64,000 nucleotides of DNA from Roseiarcus sp963761435 (GTDB taxonomy: Bacteria; Pseudomonadota; Alphaproteobacteria; Rhizobiales; Beijerinckiaceae): assembly GCA_963761435.1 (NCBI GenBank), contig CAVXHJ010000017.1, forward strand, positions 1-64,000. The letters run 5' to 3'. The translations under genes and the position numbers were made by a program. The stretch's first letter is position 1, and each line of letters opens with the position of its first letter. The notes below the pieces were generated by a model. That model saw only the letters and a list, made by a program, of their open reading frames with translations, was not told the origin of the DNA and searched no databases. Shown one piece after another: positions 46,644 through 56,667 of this stretch.

Positions 46644-46748
46644 CCCTCATCCGGCCCTTCGGGCCACCTTCTCCCCGAGGGAGAAGGGGTTCCCTTCGAG
46701 AGGCTGGCGCGCCCCCTCTCCCTTGGGGAGAGGGTTGGGGTGAGGGTG
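46644..46748. repeat. Palindromic dispersed repeat (CCCTCATCCGG / CTTCTCCC family), copy 1
   Basis: The core is CCCTCATCCGGCCCTTCGGGCC, followed by CCTTCTCCCCGAGGGAGAAGG and CCCTCTCCCTTGGGGAGAGGG. It lies between yfhM and pbpC. Related copies in this window are at 53244-53327, 53712-53813 and 62043-62114. Confidence 0.8.
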
Positions 46749-46751
46749 GTC

Positions 46752-48845
46752 ATGCGTCATCCCAGGTTCATTGTCATCGCGTTCACGGCGGCGCTCGCGC
46801 TCCTTCTCGCCGCCGCCCTCGGCGCGTCCTTCGCCTGGACGCGCTACACCGCAAGCCTGCCTCCCCTTGATCTCGCCGCCTCGCGCGAGGGCTCGACAAT
46901 CGTCGTCGACCGCAGCGGACGCCTGCTCAGGCCGTTCACCCTGCCCGACGGACGCTGGCGCCTGCCGGCGGCCACGCATGACGTCGACCCGCGCTATCTC
47001 GCGATGCTCGTGGCTTACGAGGACGGACGGTTCTACGACCATCGCGGCGTCGATCTGCGCGCGCTGATCCGCGCCGGCGCGCAATGGCTCGCGCGCGGGC
47101 ATGTGGTCTCCGGCGGCTCGACCCTGACCATGCAGGTCGCCCGCCTTATCGAGCCGCGCCCCGAGCGGACGCTTGCCGCCAAGATGAGGCAGATCGCTCG
47201 CGCCTTCGCGATCGAGCGCGAGGTCGGCAAGGCGGGCGTTCTCGATCGCTACCTCACGCTTGCGCCCTTCGGCGGCAATCTCGAAGGCGTGCGGGCCGCC
47301 TCGCTCGCCTGGTTCGGCAAGGAGCCGCTGAAGCTCAGCCTCGCCGAGGCGGCGCTGCTCGTGGCGTTGCCGCAGTCGCCAGAGGCGCGGCGGCCGGATC
47401 GCTCGCCAAAGGCGGCGCGCGCGGCGCGCGACCGCGTGCTCGACCGTGTCGCCGCTCGCGGCCTCGTCGGCCTGGAAGATGCGGCGATGGCGAAGCGCGA
47501 GCCAGTCCCCGAAGCGCGCCTCGCCTTCCCAACGCTCGCCGCTCACGCCGCCGAGGAGGCGGTCGCCGCGGACCTGCAAGCGAAGGTCATCAGGCTCACG
47601 ATCGACGCGCGTCTGCAGACGAAACTCGAGGGGCTGTTGCGAGAGAGCGTCGCGCGACTCGGGCCGAAATTGTCGGGAGCAATGGTCGTCATCGACAATT
47701 CCACCGGCGAGGTCCGCGCCCGTATCGGCAGCCCCGATCATGATGACGCTTCGCGCGACGGCGCGATCGACATGTCGCGCTCGCCCCGCTCGCCGGGCTC
47801 GGCGCTGAAGCCGTTCATCTATGCGTTGGCGTTCGAGCAGGGCCTCGCGCATCCTGAGACCGTGCTGTTCGACCGGCCGACGCGATACGGGTCTTACGCG
47901 CCGCAGAATTTCAATCTCGGCTACGAGGGTAATGTGACGGCGCGCAAGGCGCTGCAGCAGTCGCTCAATCTTCCGGCGATTGAACTCCTGGCCGACGTGG
48001 GCCCGGCGACCTTCCTCGCCCGGCTGCACGGCGCGGGAGCCGAAATCGCGCTGCCCAAGGATACGCCGATCGGCCTCGCCATTGGCCTCGGCGGGCTCGG
48101 GATAACGCTCACCGACCTCGCCCGCCTCTACGCCGGCTTCGCCCGCGGCGGCGAGGCGCCGGCGATGACCGAGCGGCTCGGAGGAGCGCCGATGATCGAG
48201 CCGCGCCGGGTCACCGATCCGGTCGCGGCCTGGTACGTCGACGACATCCTGCGCGGCGCGCCCCCGCCGGCCAACGCGCTCAAAGGCCGGATCGCGTTCA
48301 AGACGGGAACCTCCTACGGTTTTCGCGATGCGCTCGCAATCGGCTTCGACCGCGGGACCACGATCGCGGTCTGGGTCGGCCGGCCGGACAACGGCCCGAC
48401 GCCGGGCCTGATCGGCCGCGAGGCCGCGGCGCCGATTCTGTTCGACGCCTTCGAGCGGCTGGGCCGCGAGATCGAACCGATCCGGCAGCCCAAGGGCGTG
48501 CTCACCGCCGCTGTGACCGCCGACCTGCCGCCGCCCTTGCGCCACTTGCGCGACGACGCCCCCAAGACCATGGCGGCGGCAGAGGCGGCTGCGCTCAAGA
48601 TCGCCTTCCCGCCGGACGGCGCGCTGATCGACCTTGGCCTGAACGAGGGGGCGCGCGACCGGCCGCTGGCCTTGAAGGCGCTAGGCGGGGCGCCGCCCTT
48701 CGCGTGGTTCGTCAACGGGGAGCCGGTCGGAGAAGCGGACATGCGCCGCCAATCGGCCTGGAAGCCGGACGGCGCCGGCTTCGCGCGCGTGTCGGTGGTC
48801 GACGCCAAGGGCGCGTCGGACGCGGTGACGGTGAGGCTGGAGTGA
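46752..48845 (+). CDS. pbpC: Penicillin-binding protein 1C
   Basis: This 697-residue bifunctional peptidoglycan synthase has an N-terminal membrane helix (FIVIAFTAALALLLAAALG). The glycosyltransferase domain has the catalytic Glu in AYEDGRFYDHRGVD and GGSTLTMQVARL. The transpeptidase domain has SPGSALKPFIY (SxxK), QQSLNLP (SxN) and FKTGTSYG (KTG). A C-terminal PBP-C/Ig-like domain follows (ALGGAPPFAWFVNG). ATG 46752 directly follows the repeat and opens the membrane helix. It is paired with yfhM, as in many proteobacteria, which suggests joint cell-wall repair and defence. Confidence 0.94.
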   Translation: MRHPRFIVIAFTAALALLLAAALGASFAWTRYTASLPPLDLAASREGSTIVVDRSGRLLRPFTLPDGRWRLPAATHDVDPRYLAMLVAYEDGRFYDHRGVDLRALIRAGAQWLARGHVVSGGSTLTMQVARLIEPRPERTLAAKMRQIARAFAIEREVGKAGVLDRYLTLAPFGGNLEGVRAASLAWFGKEPLKLSLAEAALLVALPQSPEARRPDRSPKAARAARDRVLDRVAARGLVGLEDAAMAKREPVPEARLAFPTLAAHAAEEAVAADLQAKVIRLTIDARLQTKLEGLLRESVARLGPKLSGAMVVIDNSTGEVRARIGSPDHDDASRDGAIDMSRSPRSPGSALKPFIYALAFEQGLAHPETVLFDRPTRYGSYAPQNFNLGYEGNVTARKALQQSLNLPAIELLADVGPATFLARLHGAGAEIALPKDTPIGLAIGLGGLGITLTDLARLYAGFARGGEAPAMTERLGGAPMIEPRRVTDPVAAWYVDDILRGAPPPANALKGRIAFKTGTSYGFRDALAIGFDRGTTIAVWVGRPDNGPTPGLIGREAAAPILFDAFERLGREIEPIRQPKGVLTAAVTADLPPPLRHLRDDAPKTMAAAEAAALKIAFPPDGALIDLGLNEGARDRPLALKALGGAPPFAWFVNGEPVGEADMRRQSAWKPDGAGFARVSVVDAKGASDAVTVRLE

Positions 48846-48887
48846 GGCTTGGCTCGCGAGGGCCGGCCGTCCCGCTGGAAAGCGCCC

Positions 48888-50117
48888 TCAGGACTGGGGA
48901 AGCCTGATCGGGGAGAGGGATTTCGCGAACTCCGCGAGATCGCCCCACGGCCCGCCCGCCGGGCGCGCTGCCTCGGTTGTCGCAGCGGCGCTCGGCGCCT
49001 GCTTCGAAACCTGCACATGCTGGAAGACGATGCTCGCTATGAACAGAAGAAATGGCGCCTGCCAAATGCCCCCGTGTCCATTGATCACCTCCTTCGTCGC
49101 ACCCACCATCCAGAACGGATTGGTTTGAGCGGTTCCGGGCGGGATGAGCACGAAGGGCTCGTCTCCCGTTGGGCCAGCCAATGCATGAGTACGGAAGCTG
49201 GGCACGAAGCCGAACGCATGAGTGACGCACTCCTTCTCCAAGGCGCCGATCGTCGCCTCGTCGATTGCGTGCCCGGCATTGCCGAGGGGAAACACCAATC
49301 CGACCGGCGCGTCATTGTCGGCCTGCGCGCACATGAAGACAGGGAGCTGCTTCGTCGTGCGCGCCTCGAAGGGAGCGCTGGTGACCAGGTCATAGATCGG
49401 GATGTAGCGCGCGCCTTCGATCGCCGGGTTCACCAGCAGGACAAGGTCGGCGAATTCGGGCGTCATCTTGCCGGCGGGGGCCGACGCCGCCTGAATGAGC
49501 GATTGCGCCAGGGCGGAATAGACGATCATCCCCCCGAAGCTATGTCCGACAATCACCAGAAGCGGGTTTCCGCCGTCGTTTCGGCGGCGGTTGCGATAGT
49601 GGCGCAGCCTGCCGAACAGCTCGCGAACCGATCCAACCGCCACCCGCTGTCCAGCCGCCTGCCGCCCCCAGAAGGTCGCATCGTCGACGGCCCCGTCCAA
49701 GCCGAAGTCCGAAAGGCCACGCCAGCCGACAAAAACGCCGAGGACGGGACGGGGCTTCACGCCAATCGATTTCTCATGGTCGACGGTTTGATTCAGGAGC
49801 GCCCGGAAAGCTGACAGGTTGTCGTCGTCGGAGCGGGCGTCGTGCTGCCATCCGTGCACAAATGCGATCAGGACGACGTCCTGCCCCTGCGACGCATTTT
49901 CCGGCGCGAGAGCGTCGAGCCTTTTGGCCACGCCGTCCATCTGCCCGCGGTCGTAGCACCGTCCCTGATCGTCAAACTCGACGACCGCGAGCTCATAGGG
50001 AGCCCCGGTCATGAACCCGTGAAACGTCTGATGCTGGGCGTTCGGCATGATTCCGGCGGGCTTCCTGGGCTCGACCGGCGCAAGACCCTCAAGGCCATCA
50101 TTCGGTTGCATGCTCAT
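48888..50117 (-). CDS. Alpha/beta-hydrolase-fold protein, uncharacterised
   Basis: This 409-residue protein has an alpha/beta-hydrolase core. VLIAFVHGWQHDA forms the oxyanion-hole region, and IVGHSFGGMIVY contains the nucleophile Ser. It has no signal peptide. A hydrophobic stretch near the C-terminus (APFLLFIASIVFQHV) could be a membrane anchor. The closest visible type is the lipase/esterase-like DUF900 group, but I cannot name a substrate. ATG 50117 is preceded by AGGGGAA. Upstream on the same strand is another hydrolase, 123 bases away. Confidence 0.75.
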   Translation of the reverse strand: MSMQPNDGLEGLAPVEPRKPAGIMPNAQHQTFHGFMTGAPYELAVVEFDDQGRCYDRGQMDGVAKRLDALAPENASQGQDVVLIAFVHGWQHDARSDDDNLSAFRALLNQTVDHEKSIGVKPRPVLGVFVGWRGLSDFGLDGAVDDATFWGRQAAGQRVAVGSVRELFGRLRHYRNRRRNDGGNPLLVIVGHSFGGMIVYSALAQSLIQAASAPAGKMTPEFADLVLLVNPAIEGARYIPIYDLVTSAPFEARTTKQLPVFMCAQADNDAPVGLVFPLGNAGHAIDEATIGALEKECVTHAFGFVPSFRTHALAGPTGDEPFVLIPPGTAQTNPFWMVGATKEVINGHGGIWQAPFLLFIASIVFQHVQVSKQAPSAAATTEAARPAGGPWGDLAEFAKSLSPIRLPQS

Positions 50118-50240
50118 CGCGTTTCCCCTCAGGCCCGGACGGATCCCGGAAGCTGTTCAAAAGCTGGCGGAACTCGGCGCAATGCAGCAGAGCGATATAT
50201 CACAGCTGAGAACGATAGGCGCGCCTGACCTGGCGCCCGC

Positions 50241-51035
50241 TTACCGCCCCGCGGCCCGTGTCCCGACCGCGAGAAACCGGTCGATCATCGCATTGACCTG
50301 ATCGGGAACCTCGAGCTGACAGAAATGCCCCGAGCCGACCGTCTGCCCGAAAGCGAGCGCCGGCAAGATCTCGCGGAGGCGAGCGATGTCCGCCCGCGGG
50401 TTCGGCTCGTCGGCCCGGATGTAGAGACTCGGCGCCGTCACCCGAGGCGCCTTCGCCGCGTCATATTCGCTCAGCGCGCGGTAGGCCGAGACCGCGACGT
50501 GCTGCGGGGCGGACGCCATCGCCGAGAGGATCTTTTCCTTTCGTTCGGGATCGTCGGTTGGGAGGAAAAACGTCTTCGCCACGAAATCGCGCATGACCCT
50601 TTGATAATCCGCGCCGCCGAGCTCGGCCACGAGCCTGGGCGCTGCTCCGCGAGCGGCCTCGGGCAGGACGACGCCCGAGTCCAGCATGACCAGGGCCGAA
50701 GCAAGCTCGGGATGGCGTGAAGCGAGGTCGAAGGCGACGACCCCGCCCATGCTGTGGCCGATGACGACGGCGTTCGCGACGCCGAGACTTTCGCAGACGA
50801 AAGCGACGTCGTCGGAAAAGTCATGCGCCGTGTAAGCGTCGCGCGGCTTGTCGCTCGCCCCATGTCCCTTGAGGTCCACGGCGACGATCCGGCGCCCCTT
50901 CTTGGCGAAATGTTCGAATTGCGGAGCGAGATAATTATGGTCGCAGCACCAGCCGTGGATGAGCACGACCGGCGCGCCCTCGCCCTCTGCCTCCTCGAAG
51001 AACAGCCGGACCCCGTTTCGCTCAGCCCACGGCAC
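50241..51035 (-). CDS. Alpha/beta hydrolase
   Basis: This is a 264-residue single-domain hydrolase with the oxyanion loop LIHGWCCDHN, the nucleophile elbow VIGHSMGGVVA and a catalytic His in GSGHFCQLE. It is similar in layout to epoxide hydrolases, lactonases and haloalkane dehalogenase-like enzymes; no substrate is implied. The start is GTG 51035, with AAGGA upstream, three bases after the stop of the next hydrolase gene, so the two are surely co-transcribed. Confidence 0.86.
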   Translation of the reverse strand: MPWAERNGVRLFFEEAEGEGAPVVLIHGWCCDHNYLAPQFEHFAKKGRRIVAVDLKGHGASDKPRDAYTAHDFSDDVAFVCESLGVANAVVIGHSMGGVVAFDLASRHPELASALVMLDSGVVLPEAARGAAPRLVAELGGADYQRVMRDFVAKTFFLPTDDPERKEKILSAMASAPQHVAVSAYRALSEYDAAKAPRVTAPSLYIRADEPNPRADIARLREILPALAFGQTVGSGHFCQLEVPDQVNAMIDRFLAVGTRAAGR

Positions 51036-51038
51036 GGC

Positions 51039-51965
51039 TCATCCTTCGTGTCGCCGGGGCCATGCGGCGAGCAGCGCGCGCAGCGCGGAAACGAAAGCGA
51101 TCGGCTGGTCGATCATCACATGATGCTCCGCCTCGGGGATTTCGACATAGGGCGAGCCGGGAGGGATGAGGCTCAGGAGATAGGCGGCGTCCTCGGGGTG
51201 GAAGAGCTGAGACTTCGCCCCGCGGACGAGCGCCAGCGGACAATGGGGGGCGGTGACGAGCGGAGTCGGGTCGATGCGGGTGAATTTCTCCCAGTAATGC
51301 GGGTCGAAGCAGAGGGCCCAGCCGCGCTTGCCGTCGGCCGCGACGATCTCCGTGGCGGAGCGCCGGGCGATGTGATCGAGAATATGGAGGTTGTCGCAGG
51401 TTTGCGGCGGCGCGAGACGGAAGCGGGCCACAACCGCCGCCAGGGAATCCTGGATCCGGCGCTCCCGGGTCGGCCGGGGAGGCGAGCGGGGGCGGACATT
51501 TTCCTTCGCGAAGAACGGCGGGTCAACCATCACCGCCCCTTCGAGTTCCTCGCCGAAATGGTGCGCAAGCCCCATCGCCGCCCGTCCGCCGAACGAGTGG
51601 CCAACCACAACCGGCGGCCCTGCGTCATAGGCGCCGGCGGCTCGTCCCGCTTCGCGCGCCTCGCGCACGATCTGGTCGAAGGCATAGGCCGGGCGCCAGC
51701 CGGAACGGCCCATGCCGGTGAACGAGGGTGCGACGACTCGCCGTTCGCCGGCGAAGAACGGCGCGATGAAACTCCACCAATCGGCGTGGGCCGCCCCGCC
51801 ATGCAGGAAGATGAGGCCTGGCTTGCCGCGCTCTCCCCAGGCGAGCGTCTCGACCTCAACGCCCTCGACCGTGACGAACGTCCGCTCGGGCTCGTCAGCG
51901 ATCGCGCGCTCAAACCAGGCCGGCGCCGGCGGCTTCTGGCCGTGAAAGGCCTGAAGCGGCGCCAT
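51039..51965 (-). CDS. Alpha/beta hydrolase
   Basis: This is a 308-residue hydrolase with LIFLHGGAAHADWW (HG motif), VVVGHSFGGRAAMG (nucleophile) and EAEHHVMIDQP (catalytic His). The cap region between strands 6 and 7 is long. It sits in the same run as the downstream hydrolase (gap three bases) and a thiolase upstream (gap 36 bases). A role in hydrolysing an ester or thioester in fatty-acid breakdown is suggested only by context. Confidence 0.86.
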   Translation of the reverse strand: MAPLQAFHGQKPPAPAWFERAIADEPERTFVTVEGVEVETLAWGERGKPGLIFLHGGAAHADWWSFIAPFFAGERRVVAPSFTGMGRSGWRPAYAFDQIVREAREAGRAAGAYDAGPPVVVGHSFGGRAAMGLAHHFGEELEGAVMVDPPFFAKENVRPRSPPRPTRERRIQDSLAAVVARFRLAPPQTCDNLHILDHIARRSATEIVAADGKRGWALCFDPHYWEKFTRIDPTPLVTAPHCPLALVRGAKSQLFHPEDAAYLLSLIPPGSPYVEIPEAEHHVMIDQPIAFVSALRALLAAWPRRHEG

Positions 51966-52001
51966 CAGGGTTCGATTCGTTCACCTCTTCGGGCCTTGAG
52001 C

Positions 52002-53204
52002 TCAGGCGACTTCAAACAGCCCGGCCGCGCCCATGCCGCCGCCGACGCACATCGTCACCACGACATGGCGTGCGCCGCGCCGCTTGCCCTCGATCAGCGC
52101 ATGGCCGGTAAGCCGCGCCCCGCTCATCCCATAAGGATGGCCGACCGCGATCGCGCCGCCATCGACATTGAGCCTGTCGTTGTCGATGCGAAGCCTGTCG
52201 CGGCAATAAAGAACCTGGACCGCGAAGGCTTCGTTCAGCTCCCAAAGATCGATGTCCTCGATCTTGAGCCCGTGCGCCTTGAGCAGCTTCGGCGCCGCGA
52301 ACACCGGGCCGATGCCCATCTCGTCCGGGTCGCAGCCGGCGACCGCGATGCCGCGATAGATGCCGAGCGGGGTGAGATTGCGCTGGCTCGCAAGCTTCGC
52401 CTCCATCAAGACGCAGGCGCTCGCGCCGTCCGACAGTTGCGAGGAGTTGCCGGCGGTGATGAACGAGCCGGCCTTGATCCGTTGACCGTCGGCGAACACC
52501 GGCTTGAGCCCCGCGAGGCCTTCAAGCGTCGTATCGGCGCGCACGCCCTCGTCCTGCTTCAGCGTGACCGGCTTGTCCGAGACGGCGCCGGTCGCCTTGT
52601 CCGCGACCTTCATCACGCTGGGCAACGGCGCGATCTCGGCGTCGAAACGGCCGGCGGCCTGGGCGGCCGCGGTTCGCTGGTGCGACTGCAGCGCATATTC
52701 GTCCTGGCGCTGGCGGGTGACCTGGTATCGCTCCGCGACAATCTCCGCGGTCTCGAGCATCGACATATAGACGTCGTTGCGATGCTCGACGAGCCACGGA
52801 TCCTGGGAGCGATAGCGGTTCATCTTGTCGTTCTGGACCAGCGAGATCGATTCGAGTCCGCCGCCGACGGTCACGCTCATCCCGTCGTCGACGATCTGCT
52901 TGGCGGCGATGGCGATCGCCATCAGGCCCGAGGCGCATTGCCGGTCGACCGACATTCCGGCGACACTGGTCGGAAGCCCGGCGCGAATGGCGCATTGGCG
53001 GGCGACGTTGCCGCCCTCCGATCCCTGCTGGAGCGCCGCGCCCATGACCACGTCGTCGACCTCGCCGCCCTCGATTCCCGCGCGCTTGAGGGCGGCAGCG
53101 ATCGCGTGACCGCCAAGCGTCTGGGCCTGGGTGTCGTTGAACGCGCCGCGATAGGCCTTGCCGATCGGGGTGCGCGCGGTGGAGACAATGACGGCTTCAC
53201 GCAT
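52002..53204 (-). CDS. fadA: Acetyl-CoA C-acyltransferase (thiolase)
   Basis: This is a 400-residue degradative-type thiolase that cleaves 3-ketoacyl-CoA in beta-oxidation. The nucleophile Cys is in SVDRQCASG, the conserved NEAFA is in LWELNEAFAVQ, the catalytic His in GGAIAVGHPYG, and the second Cys in VTMCVGGGMG. It starts at ATG 53204. FadB lies upstream on the same strand, but a DUF559 gene with flanking repeats separates the two. Confidence 0.93.
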   Translation of the reverse strand: MREAVIVSTARTPIGKAYRGAFNDTQAQTLGGHAIAAALKRAGIEGGEVDDVVMGAALQQGSEGGNVARQCAIRAGLPTSVAGMSVDRQCASGLMAIAIAAKQIVDDGMSVTVGGGLESISLVQNDKMNRYRSQDPWLVEHRNDVYMSMLETAEIVAERYQVTRQRQDEYALQSHQRTAAAQAAGRFDAEIAPLPSVMKVADKATGAVSDKPVTLKQDEGVRADTTLEGLAGLKPVFADGQRIKAGSFITAGNSSQLSDGASACVLMEAKLASQRNLTPLGIYRGIAVAGCDPDEMGIGPVFAAPKLLKAHGLKIEDIDLWELNEAFAVQVLYCRDRLRIDNDRLNVDGGAIAVGHPYGMSGARLTGHALIEGKRRGARHVVVTMCVGGGMGAAGLFEVA

Positions 53205-53221
53205 GATGGTCCTCCGGGTGG

Positions 53222-53677
53222 CTATTCATTGGCAGGCGGCGCGCCCTCATCCGTCGCGCCTTCGGCGCGCCACCGGCGCTCCCCTTCTCCCTCGGGGAGA
53301 AGGTGGCGCGAAGCGCCGGATGAGGGCCTGGCTGCATGCGCGTAAACTGTCTCCAGAACGCCTTCGCAATTCTGCAACACCTCGTTGTTCCAGAAGCGAA
53401 GGACCTTCCAGCCCTGGCTTTCCAAGTAGGCGTCTCGGGCCCTGTCGCGAGGGCTCTCAGCGTGTTGTGAGCCGTCGGCCTCGACGATCAATCTCGATCC
53501 GGCGCACAGAAAATCGACAATATAGGGTCCAACAGGAACCTGTCTGCGAAATTTGAGGCCGTCGAGACGTCTATCCCGCAACAGTCGCCAGAGGCGCAAC
53601 TCGGCATCGGTCGGCGCACGGCGCATCGCTCTGGCGCGAGAGCGCTGATTCGCCGAGACGCCGAAGTCTGTCTTCAT
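53222..53677 (-). CDS. DUF559 domain protein (putative Vsr-like endonuclease)
   Basis: This 151-residue protein has a DUF559 domain of the restriction-endonuclease/Vsr-like fold. RARAMRRAPTDAELRLWRLLR is followed by GLKFRRQVPVGPYIVDFLC and RLIVEADGSQH (the likely metal-binding Asp/Glu), then LESQGWKVLRFWNNEVL. The natural domain ends at about residue 115. The remaining tail (SSGASRHLLPEGEGERR and on) is encoded by the palindromic repeat at 53244-53327. Another copy of the repeat lies just before its start. The biological role of DUF559 proteins is not established. Confidence 0.85.
   Translation of the reverse strand: MKTDFGVSANQRSRARAMRRAPTDAELRLWRLLRDRRLDGLKFRRQVPVGPYIVDFLCAGSRLIVEADGSQHAESPRDRARDAYLESQGWKVLRFWNNEVLQNCEGVLETVYAHAARPSSGASRHLLPEGEGERRWRAEGATDEGAPPANE
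53244..53327. repeat. Palindromic dispersed repeat, copy 2 (inside the DUF559 3' end)
   Basis: CCCTCATCCG at the left pairs with CGGATGAGGG at the right. The inner parts carry GCGCC arms and CCTTCTCCCTCGGGGAGAAGG. It is read through by the DUF559 gene and forms the last part of that protein. Confidence 0.85.
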
Positions 53678-53711
53678 AACGTCGCCTCAATTCCGCGAGG
53701 TCCCGCCATTA

Positions 53712-53813
53712 CCCTCATCCGGCCGCGCTCTGCGCGTCCACCTTCCCCCTGAGGGGGAAGGGTCGCGCCCCTTCTCCCTCACGGAGAAGGGGGCCCGAAG
53801 GGCCGGATGAGGG
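53712..53813. repeat. Palindromic dispersed repeat, copy 3 (between DUF559 and fadB)
   Basis: CCCTCATCCGGCC mirrors GGCCGGATGAGGG at the other end, with CCTTCCCCCTGAGGGGGAAGG and CCTTCTCCCTCACGGAGAAGG inside. It ends nine bases from the fadB stop and lies 34 bases before the DUF559 start. Confidence 0.85.
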
Positions 53814-53821
53814 CGAGCGTG

Positions 53822-55897
<2,076 letters not shown>

Positions 55898-56162
55898 TGG
55901 GTGTTTCCTCTGGCATTGGCAAGGCGGAGGTCGAGGACCGGCGCCGGGCGCAACGGCGTGAAAGGTCCGACGCCGCCTATCTTTGAGACATGCGCCGTCT
56001 CCGGGTCAACTCCCGGGCGGCGACGCGTCGCGATCGGCCTCCGCCAGGGCGCCGGCGCGGTCCAAAAAAGTTTGTTTGCCCTGTAACCCCACCCCTTTTC
56101 GGACGTATAGGCGTTGCGGAAGGGACAGGGATCCCGAAATCGATGAGACCGGCGAGGCCAAC

Positions 56163-56648
56163 ATGCTGACACGTCGAATGGCTCTGGGCGGCGGCCTGGC
56201 CGCGATCGCGAGCGTAAATCTCCTGCGAGGTTCGGGCGCGTGGGCCGCCGGAGAGGACCGTATCGTCCATACCGACGCCGAATGGCGCGCCAAGCTGACG
56301 GCCGACCAATATGCGGTCCTGCGTCAGGAGGGGACCGAGCGGCCTTTCACCAGTCCGCTTCTGCATGAGGAGCGGAAGGGGACTTTCGCCTGCGCCGGAT
56401 GCGCCTCCGATCTTTTCTCCTCCTCGACCAAGTTCGACAGCGGCACGGGATGGCCGAGCTTCTGGGCCCCGCTCGACAATGCGGTGAAAACCCAGGATGA
56501 CCGGTCCTACGGGATGGTGCGCTCGGCGGTGACGTGCAGTCGGTGCGACGGTCACCTTGGCCACGTTTTCGACGACGGGCCAAAACCGACCGGACTTCGC
56601 TATTGCATGAACGGCGTCGCGCTCACCTTCAAGCCGGCGACCGCCTAA
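56163..56648 (+). CDS. msrB: Exported peptide-methionine (R)-S-oxide reductase MsrB
   Basis: This 161-residue enzyme reduces R-methionine sulfoxide. The N-terminus TRRMALGGGLAAIAS is a twin-arginine-like signal, so it should act in the periplasm. Zinc is held by C77/C80 (CAGC) and C125/C128 (CSRC), and the catalytic Cys is C148 in RYCMNG. The place of the usual resolving Cys (SGCGWPSF in E. coli) is Thr95 (SGTGWPSF), making it a one-Cys type that needs an external thiol donor. The ATG follows GAGG. The dipZ gene begins 20 bases downstream, and msrA follows. Confidence 0.93.
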   Translation: MLTRRMALGGGLAAIASVNLLRGSGAWAAGEDRIVHTDAEWRAKLTADQYAVLRQEGTERPFTSPLLHEERKGTFACAGCASDLFSSSTKFDSGTGWPSFWAPLDNAVKTQDDRSYGMVRSAVTCSRCDGHLGHVFDDGPKPTGLRYCMNGVALTFKPATA

Positions 56649-56667
56649 GGCCGCCGGAGCGCCCGCC

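Noticed and set aside
42982..46650. Very long open frame (about 1220 codons) on the minus strand
   Set aside because: It lies antisense to the alpha-2-macroglobulin gene, has low-complexity Arg/Ala/Glu content and matches no family. It is a product of high GC in the third codon position.
50754..53345. Plus-strand open frame of about 860 codons
   Set aside because: It is antisense to two hydrolases and the thiolase, which all have clear active-site motifs on the minus strand.
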